Virus record (IMG/VR): IMGVR_UViG_3300044729_001993
Location: 1 to 33,554 of that record
Length of the DNA stretch: 33,554 nucleotides
Source: a virus
Reading direction: 5' to 3' (one strand)
Part shown: positions 21,105 to 28,295 of the stretch, piece by piece
Position numbering within the stretch: position 1 is the first letter of the stretch
Layout: the number at the start of each line of letters is the position of its first letter
Notes under the pieces: model-generated
Database searches by the model: none
The model's input: the letters and a program-made list of their open reading frames with translations, nothing else
Told to the model about the DNA's origin: nothing
Program-made: the position numbers and the translations under genes

Positions 21105-21455
21105 TCAGCCTTTTCCCAACTCCTGCACATCCTCCTCTGTCATCCGGTTGTGCTTCATCGCCTCATCAAACAGTCGGCCCATCACCGCACCGCTCTTGCT
21201 CGCGAGCTTGTCGATCTGGTCGCGGCTGAAAAGGAGCTTCCCGGCTTCGTCGCACAGCACTCCCGCGAGATACTGCGTGCGGAAGTTCTCGATGCCGGTC
21301 TCTTTCTTGCCGATCCACTTCCGCTCATACGAATCACGCTCGCCCACGCTCATCACGCGGATGAACACATCGCCGCCCCACTCGGGAACGGCGACCCGCT
21401 TCAGCCCCATGTCATCCGCCGCGAGAATCTGATCTGCCGTCAATGCCATCTGCAT
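21105..21455 (-). CDS. Tail assembly chaperone G
   Basis: This protein has 116 residues, ending Glu-Leu-Gly-Lys-Gly before a TGA at 21107-21105. The acidic and helical sequence with LTADQILAADDMGLKRVAVPEWGGDVFIRVMS resembles siphophage tail assembly chaperones. It lies between the tail tube genes and tape measure, as in lambda G. Most ribosomes should make this form and a minority shift into the T frame. Confidence 0.82.
   Translation of the reverse strand: MQMALTADQILAADDMGLKRVAVPEWGGDVFIRVMSVGERDSYERKWIGKKETGIENFRTQYLAGVLCDEAGKLLFSRDQIDKLASKSGAVMGRLFDEAMKHNRMTEEDVQELGKG
21111..21117 (-). promoter_or_regulatory. -1 ribosomal frameshift slippery heptamer
   Basis: On the minus strand, GGGAAAA is read G-GGA-AAA in the chaperone frame, a textbook X-XXY-YYZ heptamer two codons before the TGA. 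A -1 slip gives Lys-Arg-Leu-Asn and runs in frame into the T segment. A weak CGCGA/TCGCG stem lies just downstream. Confidence 0.85.
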
Positions 21456-21460
21456 CTCTC

Positions 21461-21826
21461 CTATGGTGCGGTCGGAGCACCGACCGTATCCATCACCCTA
21501 AAGGTGAAGGCAAATCGCACGGCGTCATTCGCCTGCGAGTCGACGCGATAGCCGCTGTAGATGCAGTCGGAATCAAACAGCGTCAGCGATCCGCCTGCCG
21601 TAGTTGGCGGACAGACAATCGTGAGCCGCTTCCGCTTGCCATAGTCAGCCGTGGCAAGGTTCGTCAACGAAAACCCAAGCAGCCGCACCTCGCCGAGATT
21701 CGGCGTCCATGTGGTCGTGCGACCCTGCGGGAGCTCGCCTCCGTAGATGTCGGCTTCGAGAGCCTGCACCTCAGAGAGCGTCAGCCCGCCCCAGGTGAAC
21801 GTGAACCCTTGGCATGGAATCGCCAT
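21461..21826 (-). CDS. Putative tail protein
   Basis: This protein has 121 residues between major tail protein and chaperone genes. It is a beta-rich sequence with FTFTWGGLTLSEVQALEAD, RLTIVCPPTTAGG and RFAFTFRVMD. It may be a second tail tube or a tail-tube-like protein. Position is the main evidence, and no family was recognised. Confidence 0.5.
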   Translation of the reverse strand: MAIPCQGFTFTWGGLTLSEVQALEADIYGGELPQGRTTTWTPNLGEVRLLGFSLTNLATADYGKRKRLTIVCPPTTAGGSLTLFDSDCIYSGYRVDSQANDAVRFAFTFRVMDTVGAPTAP

Positions 21827-21844
21827 GACGGCACCCCGTCATGA

Positions 21845-22276
21845 CTAGCGGGCGACCGTGATGACGCCCTGCCCCCGGATCGCATCGTTCGTCGCCAGCG
21901 TCAGGGTCGAGCTCTGCACCGTGTGGTAGCTCGCGGTGGTACCGCCGACAAGCGTCACGCCAGCGACTTGAATGTGGTAGGTGCCGGTGGCCCCATCGGC
22001 GATGACAACCCTGCCGATGTAGTCGAACGTGATCTGCCGACCGCTGCCGCCATCCTCGGCGGGAACCACGAGCGGCGTGTTCATTCGCAGGGCAAGCTCG
22101 CCGGTTGTCTGCCCGAGGTGGGCAATATCGATTCGGCTGTCAGCCGCTGCGCCCGGATCAGTGTTCGAGATGACGATGTTGCTCACGACATAGGTCGAGG
22201 TCACACCATTGAGCGAGAGCGTGAGCCGGGTGCCGCTGCCGGAAACCGATGTATCGTGCGGGGTCGAGAATGACAC
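21845..22276 (-). CDS. Major tail protein (tail tube)
   Basis: This protein has 143 residues. The middle section DSRIDIAHLGQTTGELALRM, followed by VPAEDGGSGRQITFDYIG, matches the loop and strand pattern of siphophage tail-tube proteins. Strands are Thr/Val-rich throughout. It lies between the tail terminator and chaperone genes, as expected for the tube. Polymerises around the tape measure. Confidence 0.7.
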   Translation of the reverse strand: MSFSTPHDTSVSGSGTRLTLSLNGVTSTYVVSNIVISNTDPGAAADSRIDIAHLGQTTGELALRMNTPLVVPAEDGGSGRQITFDYIGRVVIADGATGTYHIQVAGVTLVGGTTASYHTVQSSTLTLATNDAIRGQGVITVAR

Positions 22277-22279
22277 GGG

Positions 22280-22699
22280 CTAGATCTCCTGCCAGAGAAT
22301 GGTGTAGGTCTGCGTCACGCTGTAGACGGCGGGTAGCTCGCCACCGGCCAACTGCACGAACCCGTCGCTCTCACTCAGTAGCGACACGTTTCGCACTGAA
22401 ATCCAGTTTCCCAAGGCACCATTGAAACCATCCAGTACCACCCGGCAGCGGTCGGCCAGTTCCCTTACTGCTTCGTAGGTCGTGGCGTACATGTCGACCG
22501 CCAGCGTGACGGTCGCGAGCCCAGACGGCCCCGAGAGGGTGGCTTCCCGCTGCACCGCCTGCCGCCGCCACGTAACGAACGGCAGGGCAGCCGAGGCGGG
22601 GGCGATGACCGGGTAGACGCGATCCCCGGCCAAGTCGGCCACGAGCGGGGCGGCAGCCAGGGCGTCAGCGAGCAGACGTTCGGGCGATTTCACGCTCAT
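22280..22699 (-). CDS. Tail terminator/completion protein (DUF3168-like)
   Basis: This protein has 139 residues. RVYPVIAPASAALPFVTWRR, VTLAVDMYATTYEAVRELAD and a C-terminal VTQTYTILW strand fit the DUF3168/tail completion family. This caps the tail at the head-proximal end and lies between gp10-like and tail tube genes. ATG 22699 overlaps the gp10-like stop. Confidence 0.72.
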   Translation of the reverse strand: MSVKSPERLLADALAAAPLVADLAGDRVYPVIAPASAALPFVTWRRQAVQREATLSGPSGLATVTLAVDMYATTYEAVRELADRCRVVLDGFNGALGNWISVRNVSLLSESDGFVQLAGGELPAVYSVTQTYTILWQEI

Positions 22700-23463
22700 G
22701 TGCCGATAGTCCCCGAGGATCGCTGCGAGAGGGTGCCAACCGCTTGTTCCAGAGTGATCCGCAGTTCACGCTGGAGGATCTCGGCCACGGTCGCCTGGGT
22801 CTCGCTCCAGGCCCGCTTGAGCGGCGGGTCGCCGCTGCCGCCGGGGTTCATGGCGGGGATCGTGATCGGCTCTTTTGATTTCTTGAAGAACGCTCGCGGG
22901 TATCGCGGGTCGGTCACAACGCGATCCCGCTGCGTCGGATCTTTGACCATCTTGAACGGGCCGAGCCGGTTGAAACTCGAAGCGATGTAGGCGTTCTGTC
23001 CGCTGACCGTGTGCTCCCGCACGGTGGTCGTGCTGCCTGACCGATTGCGACGCGTGTGGCTCTTTCGGATGTAGGGAGTGTTTGAGTAGGTCATCACCTG
23101 TCGCGGCTGCGTGCCCTCTTCCAGCCACCACTGATGAAACGCTCGGTCAGGGCCAGATCGGACGGTGCCGCCTGCCGCACTCTCCGATCGAGCGAGCCCC
23201 GCCCGCCGGAAGCCAAGCACCGCCACGGCGTTGCCATCCCGCGTGTAGGCGATCACCTTCTTCGCCACCGCACGCCTGAGATTGCCGGTCGGCCCGAGCG
23301 GCGTCACTGCCTTGAGCCGCTCGAACGCCGGGGCGATCGCCTTCTCTAGCACCGCCTTCAAGATGCGGGCTTTATCGGCGGGCTGAAACAGCCGCCCGAT
23401 ATCCTGCTGCAACTGCCGCAGTTCGGCGATCTCGGCGGTGATCTCAATGCCTGCGACGGCCAT
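22696..23463 (-). CDS. HK97 gp10-like protein
   Basis: This protein has 255 residues from ATG 23463, overlapping the head-closure stop as TGATG (SD GAGGGTGG). The longer frame to 23697 is not coding-like. The N-terminus IEITAEIAELRQLQQDIGRL and the region TPLGPTGNLRRAV match the HK97 gp10/tail-component family. The C-terminus is longer than usual, with a Lys/Arg-rich insertion (KSHTRRNRSG). Acts at the head-tail interface. Confidence 0.78.
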   Translation of the reverse strand: MAVAGIEITAEIAELRQLQQDIGRLFQPADKARILKAVLEKAIAPAFERLKAVTPLGPTGNLRRAVAKKVIAYTRDGNAVAVLGFRRAGLARSESAAGGTVRSGPDRAFHQWWLEEGTQPRQVMTYSNTPYIRKSHTRRNRSGSTTTVREHTVSGQNAYIASSFNRLGPFKMVKDPTQRDRVVTDPRYPRAFFKKSKEPITIPAMNPGGSGDPPLKRAWSETQATVAEILQRELRITLEQAVGTLSQRSSGTIGT

Positions 23464-23786
23464 CAGTCCACCCTCTCGGTGCAAAGCAGTTCGTGCTCGC
23501 TGCGGTTCGCGTGTTCGAGCAGCGTCGTGATCTCCAGCACCCGACCACGCCACAAGAGCCGCATGCTCTGCGTCAGCCCCGTGAGATACCGCAGCCGCAC
23601 GCGGTGCGTGCCCTCGGTTTGCTGCTGCCCCAAGAGCAGCACCTCCCGAGACGAAAGCCCTTCGACGCTGGCCCACCGCGTCGCGAACGTCGACCACTCC
23701 AGCGTGGTCTCTCCGAGCGAGTTGCGTCGCTCGGTGGCCTGCTGAATCGTGATCCGCTCGCGGAGGCGACCGGGGTCAAGTGCCAT
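23463..23786 (-). CDS. Head closure/head-tail joining protein
   Basis: This protein has 107 residues. The start LRERITIQQATERRNSLGE and the LRYLTGLTQSMRLLWRGRVL segment are typical of the phage head-tail joining (SPP1 gp16-like) family. It plugs the connector and attaches the tail. It overlaps the tandem paralogue gene by 11 bases. Confidence 0.85.
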   Translation of the reverse strand: MALDPGRLRERITIQQATERRNSLGETTLEWSTFATRWASVEGLSSREVLLLGQQQTEGTHRVRLRYLTGLTQSMRLLWRGRVLEITTLLEHANRSEHELLCTERVD

Positions 23787-24204
23787 ACATCACCAGCGTG
23801 AAAGAGGCGGTGCCAGCGGTGCCGAACACATTGATGGAGAACGAGGCGGTCTCTATTGCTTCCGAAACCGCAACCTGTCCCGCTCGCGAGTAAATCGTCC
23901 AATCATTGACGCCGCACCCGCCAATGCCGTCGCACGCCACGAGCGTCGGCCCGCTCGCCTGGAACGCTACCCGCGACACGCTGGCGAACGAGACCAGATC
24001 CCCGGCTGCGTTCCTGTAGGTCGTGGGGGCGACGGGCACGCTCACAACCGCCGTGCCGCACGTTCCCGACACGACCGCCACCTTGCCATCGGGGTACTCG
24101 GTGGCTGACGCAAGCGACACGAGCTTCATCCGCTGCACGCCTGTCGCCGTGGTGCGGTCAGTGAAGTCAACGTCGATCACGAACTTGCCGCGAACGTCGC
24201 TCAT
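23776..24204 (-). CDS. Tandem beta-rich paralogue A
   Basis: This protein has 142 residues. A shared core with the next gene, including IDVDFTDRTTA, SATEYPDGKVAVVSGTC and a C-terminal GTAGTASFTLVMYGT, shows duplication. Beta-rich, with four Cys. It lies between head-closure and connector genes, so a head-tail or decoration role is likely. No family was recognised. Confidence 0.55.
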   Translation of the reverse strand: MSDVRGKFVIDVDFTDRTTATGVQRMKLVSLASATEYPDGKVAVVSGTCGTAVVSVPVAPTTYRNAAGDLVSFASVSRVAFQASGPTLVACDGIGGCGVNDWTIYSRAGQVAVSEAIETASFSINVFGTAGTASFTLVMYGT

Positions 24205-24213
24205 GCTCGTGCC

Positions 24214-24621
24214 TCATGTTCCATAGAGCACGAGCGTGTAGGACGCGGTGCCAGCGGTCGTGTAGATAAACGTCACGCTCGGCGTATCAACGACAGTCAC
24301 CTCGCCGTTTCGGCTGGCGATCGAGTTGTCGCCTCCCTGCCCTCGCTGTACGCAATCGAAATACGCGAGGGTCGGCGATGAGAACGCCACTCGCTCAAGA
24401 GATGCGAACGTAACCGCAGCCCCGGCAGCGTCGCGGTAGGCAGCCAAGGCTGTCGCCACTGTGACGGCACTCGTGCTGCACGTTCCGGCGATAACAGCCA
24501 CCTTGCCAGTTGCGTACTCGCTCGCATTCCGCAGTGCGATTGTGTTCAGCGAACTCCCGGCCGCTGTGGTCGTGCGGTCGATGAACTCAACGTCGATCGC
24601 GATGCGACCCGACACGCTCAT
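24214..24621 (-). CDS. Tandem beta-rich paralogue B
   Basis: This protein has 135 residues from ATG 24621, overlapping the connector stop as ATGA. Its matching core (IDVEFIDRTTT, NASEYATGKVAVIAGTC, TTAGTASYTLVLYGT) is clearly homologous to gene A next to it. It is probably a structural protein of the head-tail region. A longer frame to 24720 is ignored because it is not coding-like. Confidence 0.55.
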   Translation of the reverse strand: MSVSGRIAIDVEFIDRTTTAAGSSLNTIALRNASEYATGKVAVIAGTCSTSAVTVATALAAYRDAAGAAVTFASLERVAFSSPTLAYFDCVQRGQGGDNSIASRNGEVTVVDTPSVTFIYTTAGTASYTLVLYGT

Positions 24622-25214
24622 CGGTACGATCCCCACTTGGCGGAATCGAGCAACGCCTTCACGCCAAACGGGATCTCCGAGAGGCTCACCGCGTCTGCCG
24701 CCATTCGCCGCTCGTACCACATGCCCACGAGCCAGAGGATCGCGTTCTTCACCCGCTGCGGGGTGCTCGCCCCGGTCGCGTCACGCCCGGCCCACCATGT
24801 GACCGCGACCGCGTTGTAGTCCAGAAGATGCGAGGGCCAGGAGCCGTTGTAGTTCGTGCGGAGAACCCCCGGCACGCTGTCGCGATCCACGCGGTACTCG
24901 GAGGTCGAGAGCGTAGCGGTGCTCTGGTTCTCCAGCGTGTAGGTCACGCTCACCGCCGTGGCCGTGCCCGCCGATGCCATCGGTGGCCGGGGGAGCTCGA
25001 TCTCCACGGGGAACGAATCAAGCGTCATGCGGTACTGGGCATGAACGAACGTCTCGTCGCAGTACGCCTCGCACCACTCGCGAGCCGCCTTGATGTAGGC
25101 AGAGATCAGAGCATCGTCGGCGTCGGTATCGACCCGGCAGTGCGACTTAGCTTCGGCGAGCGAGACCGGCTCAACCGTCGGCTGGGTCAGAGTCTTGAGG
25201 CTGCGGTATCGCAT
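24618..25214 (-). CDS. Head-tail connector protein (gp6-like)
   Basis: This protein has 198 residues. EPVSLAEAKSHCRVDTDADD and ISAYIKAAREWCEAYC are the signature helices of the HK97 gp6/phage connector family. A C-terminal RVKNAILWLVGMWYERR segment is also typical. It binds the portal and builds the neck ring. Overlaps the upstream gene by 44 bases. Confidence 0.85.
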   Translation of the reverse strand: MRYRSLKTLTQPTVEPVSLAEAKSHCRVDTDADDALISAYIKAAREWCEAYCDETFVHAQYRMTLDSFPVEIELPRPPMASAGTATAVSVTYTLENQSTATLSTSEYRVDRDSVPGVLRTNYNGSWPSHLLDYNAVAVTWWAGRDATGASTPQRVKNAILWLVGMWYERRMAADAVSLSEIPFGVKALLDSAKWGSYR

Positions 25215-25428
25215 TCGGTTTCCTGCCGCGTCGCGGTCGTGCGTCAGCCCGCTCGACCTCGGGCTCGGCTGTCGCCGTCTCGATCAGATCCATCTGCGAC
25301 TCTCGCACGGCGATGCCGTCGCGAATGAGCCGCTCCGCTGTCTCGTTCTCGCACTCGACCACCCGCCCGACCGTGTAGGTCGAGTAGTTCTGTACCAGTT
25401 TGATTTTCACGATTTCGGCAGACTCCAT
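25171..25428 (-). CDS. Small phage protein of unknown function
   Basis: This protein has 85 residues. IKLVQNYSTYTVGRVVECEN with TAERLIRDGIAVRE resembles small proteins often found beside connector genes. The tail is Arg/Pro/Asp-rich (ADARPRRGRKPNAIPQPQDS). It overlaps the glycosyltransferase-like gene by 22 bases. The function is unknown. Confidence 0.6.
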   Translation of the reverse strand: MESAEIVKIKLVQNYSTYTVGRVVECENETAERLIRDGIAVRESQMDLIETATAEPEVERADARPRRGRKPNAIPQPQDSDPADG

Positions 25429-26141
25429 GCAGTTTTCGGCTTACCGTTCGCGGTGTAGTCGCCCACGTACTGGAACACCGGGGATTGGAGATCCTTGCCC
25501 GGCCAGACCGAGACATACTCGCCGTGGCCGATCGAGACGCGGGGCGTGATGTAGACGCGATTCCCAGCGGCACGGAACTGCCGCCAGAAGTGAATATCCG
25601 CATCGACCCGCCCGTCGCCGTACTCGCCCTTGGCGTTGGGCTGGTCTTGAAACCAAGGCTTCGGCGTCCGCTTCAGAGCCCGCGTCGAGATCAGCGTGCA
25701 GCCGAAGTGCGCCGAGTCGACTTCCTGCACAGGCTCCGCGAACCACGACATAGGCAACTCGGTCGCCCCGCCCTCGGGCGGCTTATCGAGCGTGCCGGGC
25801 AAAGTGAACATCGGGCGACCGTCTTCGCGTTTCACTTGCAGCGGGGCAAGAGCGTCGCACTGAAACGCCATCGCCAGGGCGACGAGCTCAGAGACTTCAC
25901 GCTGCCCCCAGAACGAATCGAAGTCTGTGCAAAGGATGTACTCGGTCGAGTCGATGAACTGCTCCATGCACCGCTGGAGCACTTGCCCCCAGAGAGCACC
26001 CTGCCCGAGCGTGGGGCGGATGCCGAGCGGCATGAGGGCTTGAGCCCAGCCGAAGAGATTTGCGAGCGGGCCGAATCGCGGGCCGCTCATCACGCACTCG
26101 ATCCGAACATCGACATCCGTACCGCCGACCTTGACGATCAT
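25407..26141 (-). CDS. Glycosyltransferase-like protein (GT-A type)
   Basis: This protein has 244 residues from ATG 26141. LCTDFDSFW (70-78) contains a DxD motif, the metal-nucleotide-sugar ligand of GT-A transferases. DSAHFGCTLIS (142-152), DADIHFW (180-186) and a conserved-looking GHGEYV (205-210) with His206 complete a typical family-2-like layout. It might glycosylate the capsid or the host surface. It lies within the head operon just behind a strong intrinsic terminator. A function as an enzyme is inferred. The Cys and Trp content is otherwise unremarkable. Confidence 0.6.
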   Translation of the reverse strand: MIVKVGGTDVDVRIECVMSGPRFGPLANLFGWAQALMPLGIRPTLGQGALWGQVLQRCMEQFIDSTEYILCTDFDSFWGQREVSELVALAMAFQCDALAPLQVKREDGRPMFTLPGTLDKPPEGGATELPMSWFAEPVQEVDSAHFGCTLISTRALKRTPKPWFQDQPNAKGEYGDGRVDADIHFWRQFRAAGNRVYITPRVSIGHGEYVSVWPGKDLQSPVFQYVGDYTANGKPKTAWSLPKS

Positions 26142-26149
26142 GAATCCCT

Positions 26150-26191
26150 CAAAAAGAGATGGCGGGCACGGCTCATGCCGCACCCGCCATC
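26150..26191 (-). terminator. Intrinsic terminator after the head genes
   Basis: On the minus strand, GATGGCGGG, UG wobble pairs, CGGC, tetraloop ATGA, GCCG, UG and CCCGCCATC form a continuous stem of about 15 pairs, followed by TCTTTTTG. It lies between the decoration protein stop (26215) and the glycosyltransferase-like gene and would reduce read-through into the connector and tail genes. Confidence 0.8.
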
Positions 26192-26214
26192 CACTGTGTC
26201 GAGGCTGTCAAGCG

Positions 26215-26643
26215 TCAGCCGCTGTACTTCGCGAGCACGCCCTTGGCGTCGGCCGTCTCAGGGCCGATCTCGCCCTTGCCCAGCCGGGCCACGATCGTGG
26301 TCGCGAGGCTGGTCGCGGGAGTGGCGTCGATCTTCAAGTATCGGCTCTTGCCGCGAAGATCGACATCGAGCCGCACCACGCTCGGACGAGCCGTCACGGC
26401 CACGCTCGCAGCGGGAACCGCCACGGTGTAGACCGAGGAGCCCGCCGTGGTCGTGTCGCCCTGCGAGAGCGTCAGCACGTTGAGGATCGACGCCGAAGTA
26501 TTCGCCGGGGTCGCCGACACCGCCACGACCACATCGACCGACGCGTAGTCGTAGCCGAGGCGGTCGATGGTGAGGGTCGCCGTTCCGGCGGCCGAGGTCA
26601 CGGTGGAACCCACGACCGTCTTGGATGCTTCGAGGTAGTTCAC
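26215..26643 (-). CDS. Probable capsid decoration/head protein
   Basis: This protein has 142 residues, a Thr/Ser/Val/Ala-rich beta protein with LTIDRLGYDYASVDVVVAVS and a C-terminal KGEIGPETADAKGVLAKYSG. It follows the major capsid gene by 28 bases and precedes a terminator, so it should be expressed at capsid-like levels. It is plausibly a decoration or cement protein. No family was recognised. Confidence 0.6.
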   Translation of the reverse strand: MNYLEASKTVVGSTVTSAAGTATLTIDRLGYDYASVDVVVAVSATPANTSASILNVLTLSQGDTTTAGSSVYTVAVPAASVAVTARPSVVRLDVDLRGKSRYLKIDATPATSLATTIVARLGKGEIGPETADAKGVLAKYSG

Positions 26644-26671
26644 GAGTCAGAGTCTCCTAGAGGGTCAAAGG

Positions 26672-28027
26672 TCACGAGGCGAACTTGAGGGCGACGATCG
26701 GGCCAGCCTTGCTGGTGTCACCGAGGTCGTGGGCGACCATCGCGACGCGAGCGGTCGCGAAGGTCAGAAGCTGGTCGAACTCGATGAACCGGCTGGAGTC
26801 GGTCTTCACCGTGACCTCACGCCGGGTGCCCATCGTGCAAGCCTGCGACAGATCACCGAACAGGCAGGAGATCGCCGAGCCAGTGCCGGTCAGGCGGCTC
26901 TCAAGGGGGTGGGTGAGAACCACCGGAAATCCAAGAAACTGGAGCCCGCCGCCACCGGCCACATCGGCCCCGTTGTTGCCACCGGCAGCCATGAGGAGCC
27001 GCAGCATCGAGGAGCCGTAGCCAGCCGGGCTGATGTACCACTTGGCATTGCGCCGAGCGTACAGGGGCAGCCGGGCGACCACGTTCGTGAAGTCGCTCAG
27101 ATCGAGCTCGCTGAACACGTTGTTGCCGGTCGCAGCATTGATGACACCCGCCGTGTGGGTGCCGTCGTTGATGGAGACCGCCACGCCGACGGTTCCATGA
27201 TAAACGGCCCCCGCGCCGGTTCCGATAAACGCGGCGTTGTCGAAGGCTTCGCTGTAGGCCTGAGCGACCTCAACGGCCATCGCATCTGCAAGCGAAATCA
27301 CCGAGTCCTCGATCAGCGACATCGGCACGCGGTTATCGACGCCCCAGAGCTTGGCGACGAGTTGCACGTTGTCGAACGTCACATCGCTGGTGGTCGGAGC
27401 CGCGTTCTCGCCGATCGGGCGAGCCGACAGACCGCCGGTGCGACGGGCGATGAGCAGCGTGTCGCTGTTCATCGTCACGTTGCGGGCGTTGGCCGGGAAC
27501 GCACCGAACTCCTCCACGAGCCGGATGATCTCGCTCGACAGTTCGTCGTTGGTCAGCACACCGCCGAGCGAGTTGATGCCGCCCGCCTGGGCACGGCTCT
27601 CGACGCCGTGATCCATGCACCACCGCCGGGCCTCGTCATCGTTGAAGAGACCGGCACGAATCGCCATGCCAGCACGGTAGGCACGCTCCTCGGAGCGGAA
27701 GCCCTTGAGGGGGCGCGACGCCTTCGGCACCGCAAACACAGTTCGCTTCTCCACGGGAGTCTCCTCGGTGGTGGCTTCGATCTTCTTGGCGGGAGCGGCA
27801 CGCTCCAGAACGCTGCGGAGCTCAAGCTCCTTGGTCTGAACCCGCTGGAGGAACTCGATCCGCTCCTTCAGCTTGTCGGCCTTCGCCTCCAGCGAACGGA
27901 GCGAAGCCTCTTGCTCTTCGGTCATCGGCTCGGCGGGAGCCTCACCCTCGGGGGCGTCCTCGGTCATCGCCTCCATCTCGGCGACAACGGCGGCCAGTTC
28001 TTCGAGCAGTGCCTTGATCTTGTCCAC
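26672..28027 (-). CDS. Major capsid protein, HK97 family
   Basis: This protein has 451 residues from GTG 28027 with AGGAG upstream. Residues 1-100 are a charged coiled coil (delta/scaffolding domain), normally removed by the prohead protease. The remainder has HK97-fold signatures: NSLGGVLTNDELSSEIIRLV, TLLIARRTGGLSARPIGENA, NAKWYISPAGYGSSMLRLL and GFPVVLTHPL. It forms the icosahedral shell. Confidence 0.93.
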   Translation of the reverse strand: MDKIKALLEELAAVVAEMEAMTEDAPEGEAPAEPMTEEQEASLRSLEAKADKLKERIEFLQRVQTKELELRSVLERAAPAKKIEATTEETPVEKRTVFAVPKASRPLKGFRSEERAYRAGMAIRAGLFNDDEARRWCMDHGVESRAQAGGINSLGGVLTNDELSSEIIRLVEEFGAFPANARNVTMNSDTLLIARRTGGLSARPIGENAAPTTSDVTFDNVQLVAKLWGVDNRVPMSLIEDSVISLADAMAVEVAQAYSEAFDNAAFIGTGAGAVYHGTVGVAVSINDGTHTAGVINAATGNNVFSELDLSDFTNVVARLPLYARRNAKWYISPAGYGSSMLRLLMAAGGNNGADVAGGGGLQFLGFPVVLTHPLESRLTGTGSAISCLFGDLSQACTMGTRREVTVKTDSSRFIEFDQLLTFATARVAMVAHDLGDTSKAGPIVALKFAS

Positions 28028-28043
28028 GAGGATCGCTCCTGTA

Positions 28044-28083
28044 TTCGGGTCTGCGGCAACGCGATCGCGTCACCTATCCCGAA
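28044..28083. repeat. Nested inverted repeats upstream of the capsid gene
   Basis: Outer arms TTCGGG (28044-28049) and CCCGAA (28078-28083) surround a 12-base palindrome ACGCGATCGCGT (28059-28070). This fills most of the 85-base gap before the capsid start. Regulatory or structural role unknown. Confidence 0.45.
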
Positions 28084-28112
28084 AGTAGGAGCCACGCCCC
28101 GAAACCATGCAG

Positions 28113-28295
28113 TTAGCGTGCGTCGGCAGTAAAAGACTTCCGACGAACCTCGCTGCCCGGCACGATCTGCTTGTCGGTGCAGCCGCACCGCTGGCACCGC
28201 AGATAGCGAGTCTGATACTCGCCGCTGCGAACACTCGACGCGACGGCGTACTTACCCTCGCGACAACGCGAGCACGAATCACCACTAGCGGCCAT
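28113..28295 (-). CDS. Small zinc-ribbon protein
   Basis: This protein has 60 residues. CSRCREGKYAV (first CxxC) and RYLRCQRCGCTDK (second CxxC) form a zinc ribbon. It sits between the prohead protease and the capsid genes, overlapping the former by 11 bases. Its role in head assembly or regulation is not known. Confidence 0.6.
   Translation of the reverse strand: MAASGDSCSRCREGKYAVASSVRSGEYQTRYLRCQRCGCTDKQIVPGSEVRRKSFTADAR

Noticed and set aside
26729-28132. Plus-strand frame of 467 codons opposite the major capsid gene
   Set aside because: Shadow of the HK97 capsid gene with unusual His/Arg/Gly content and no motif or ribosome site.
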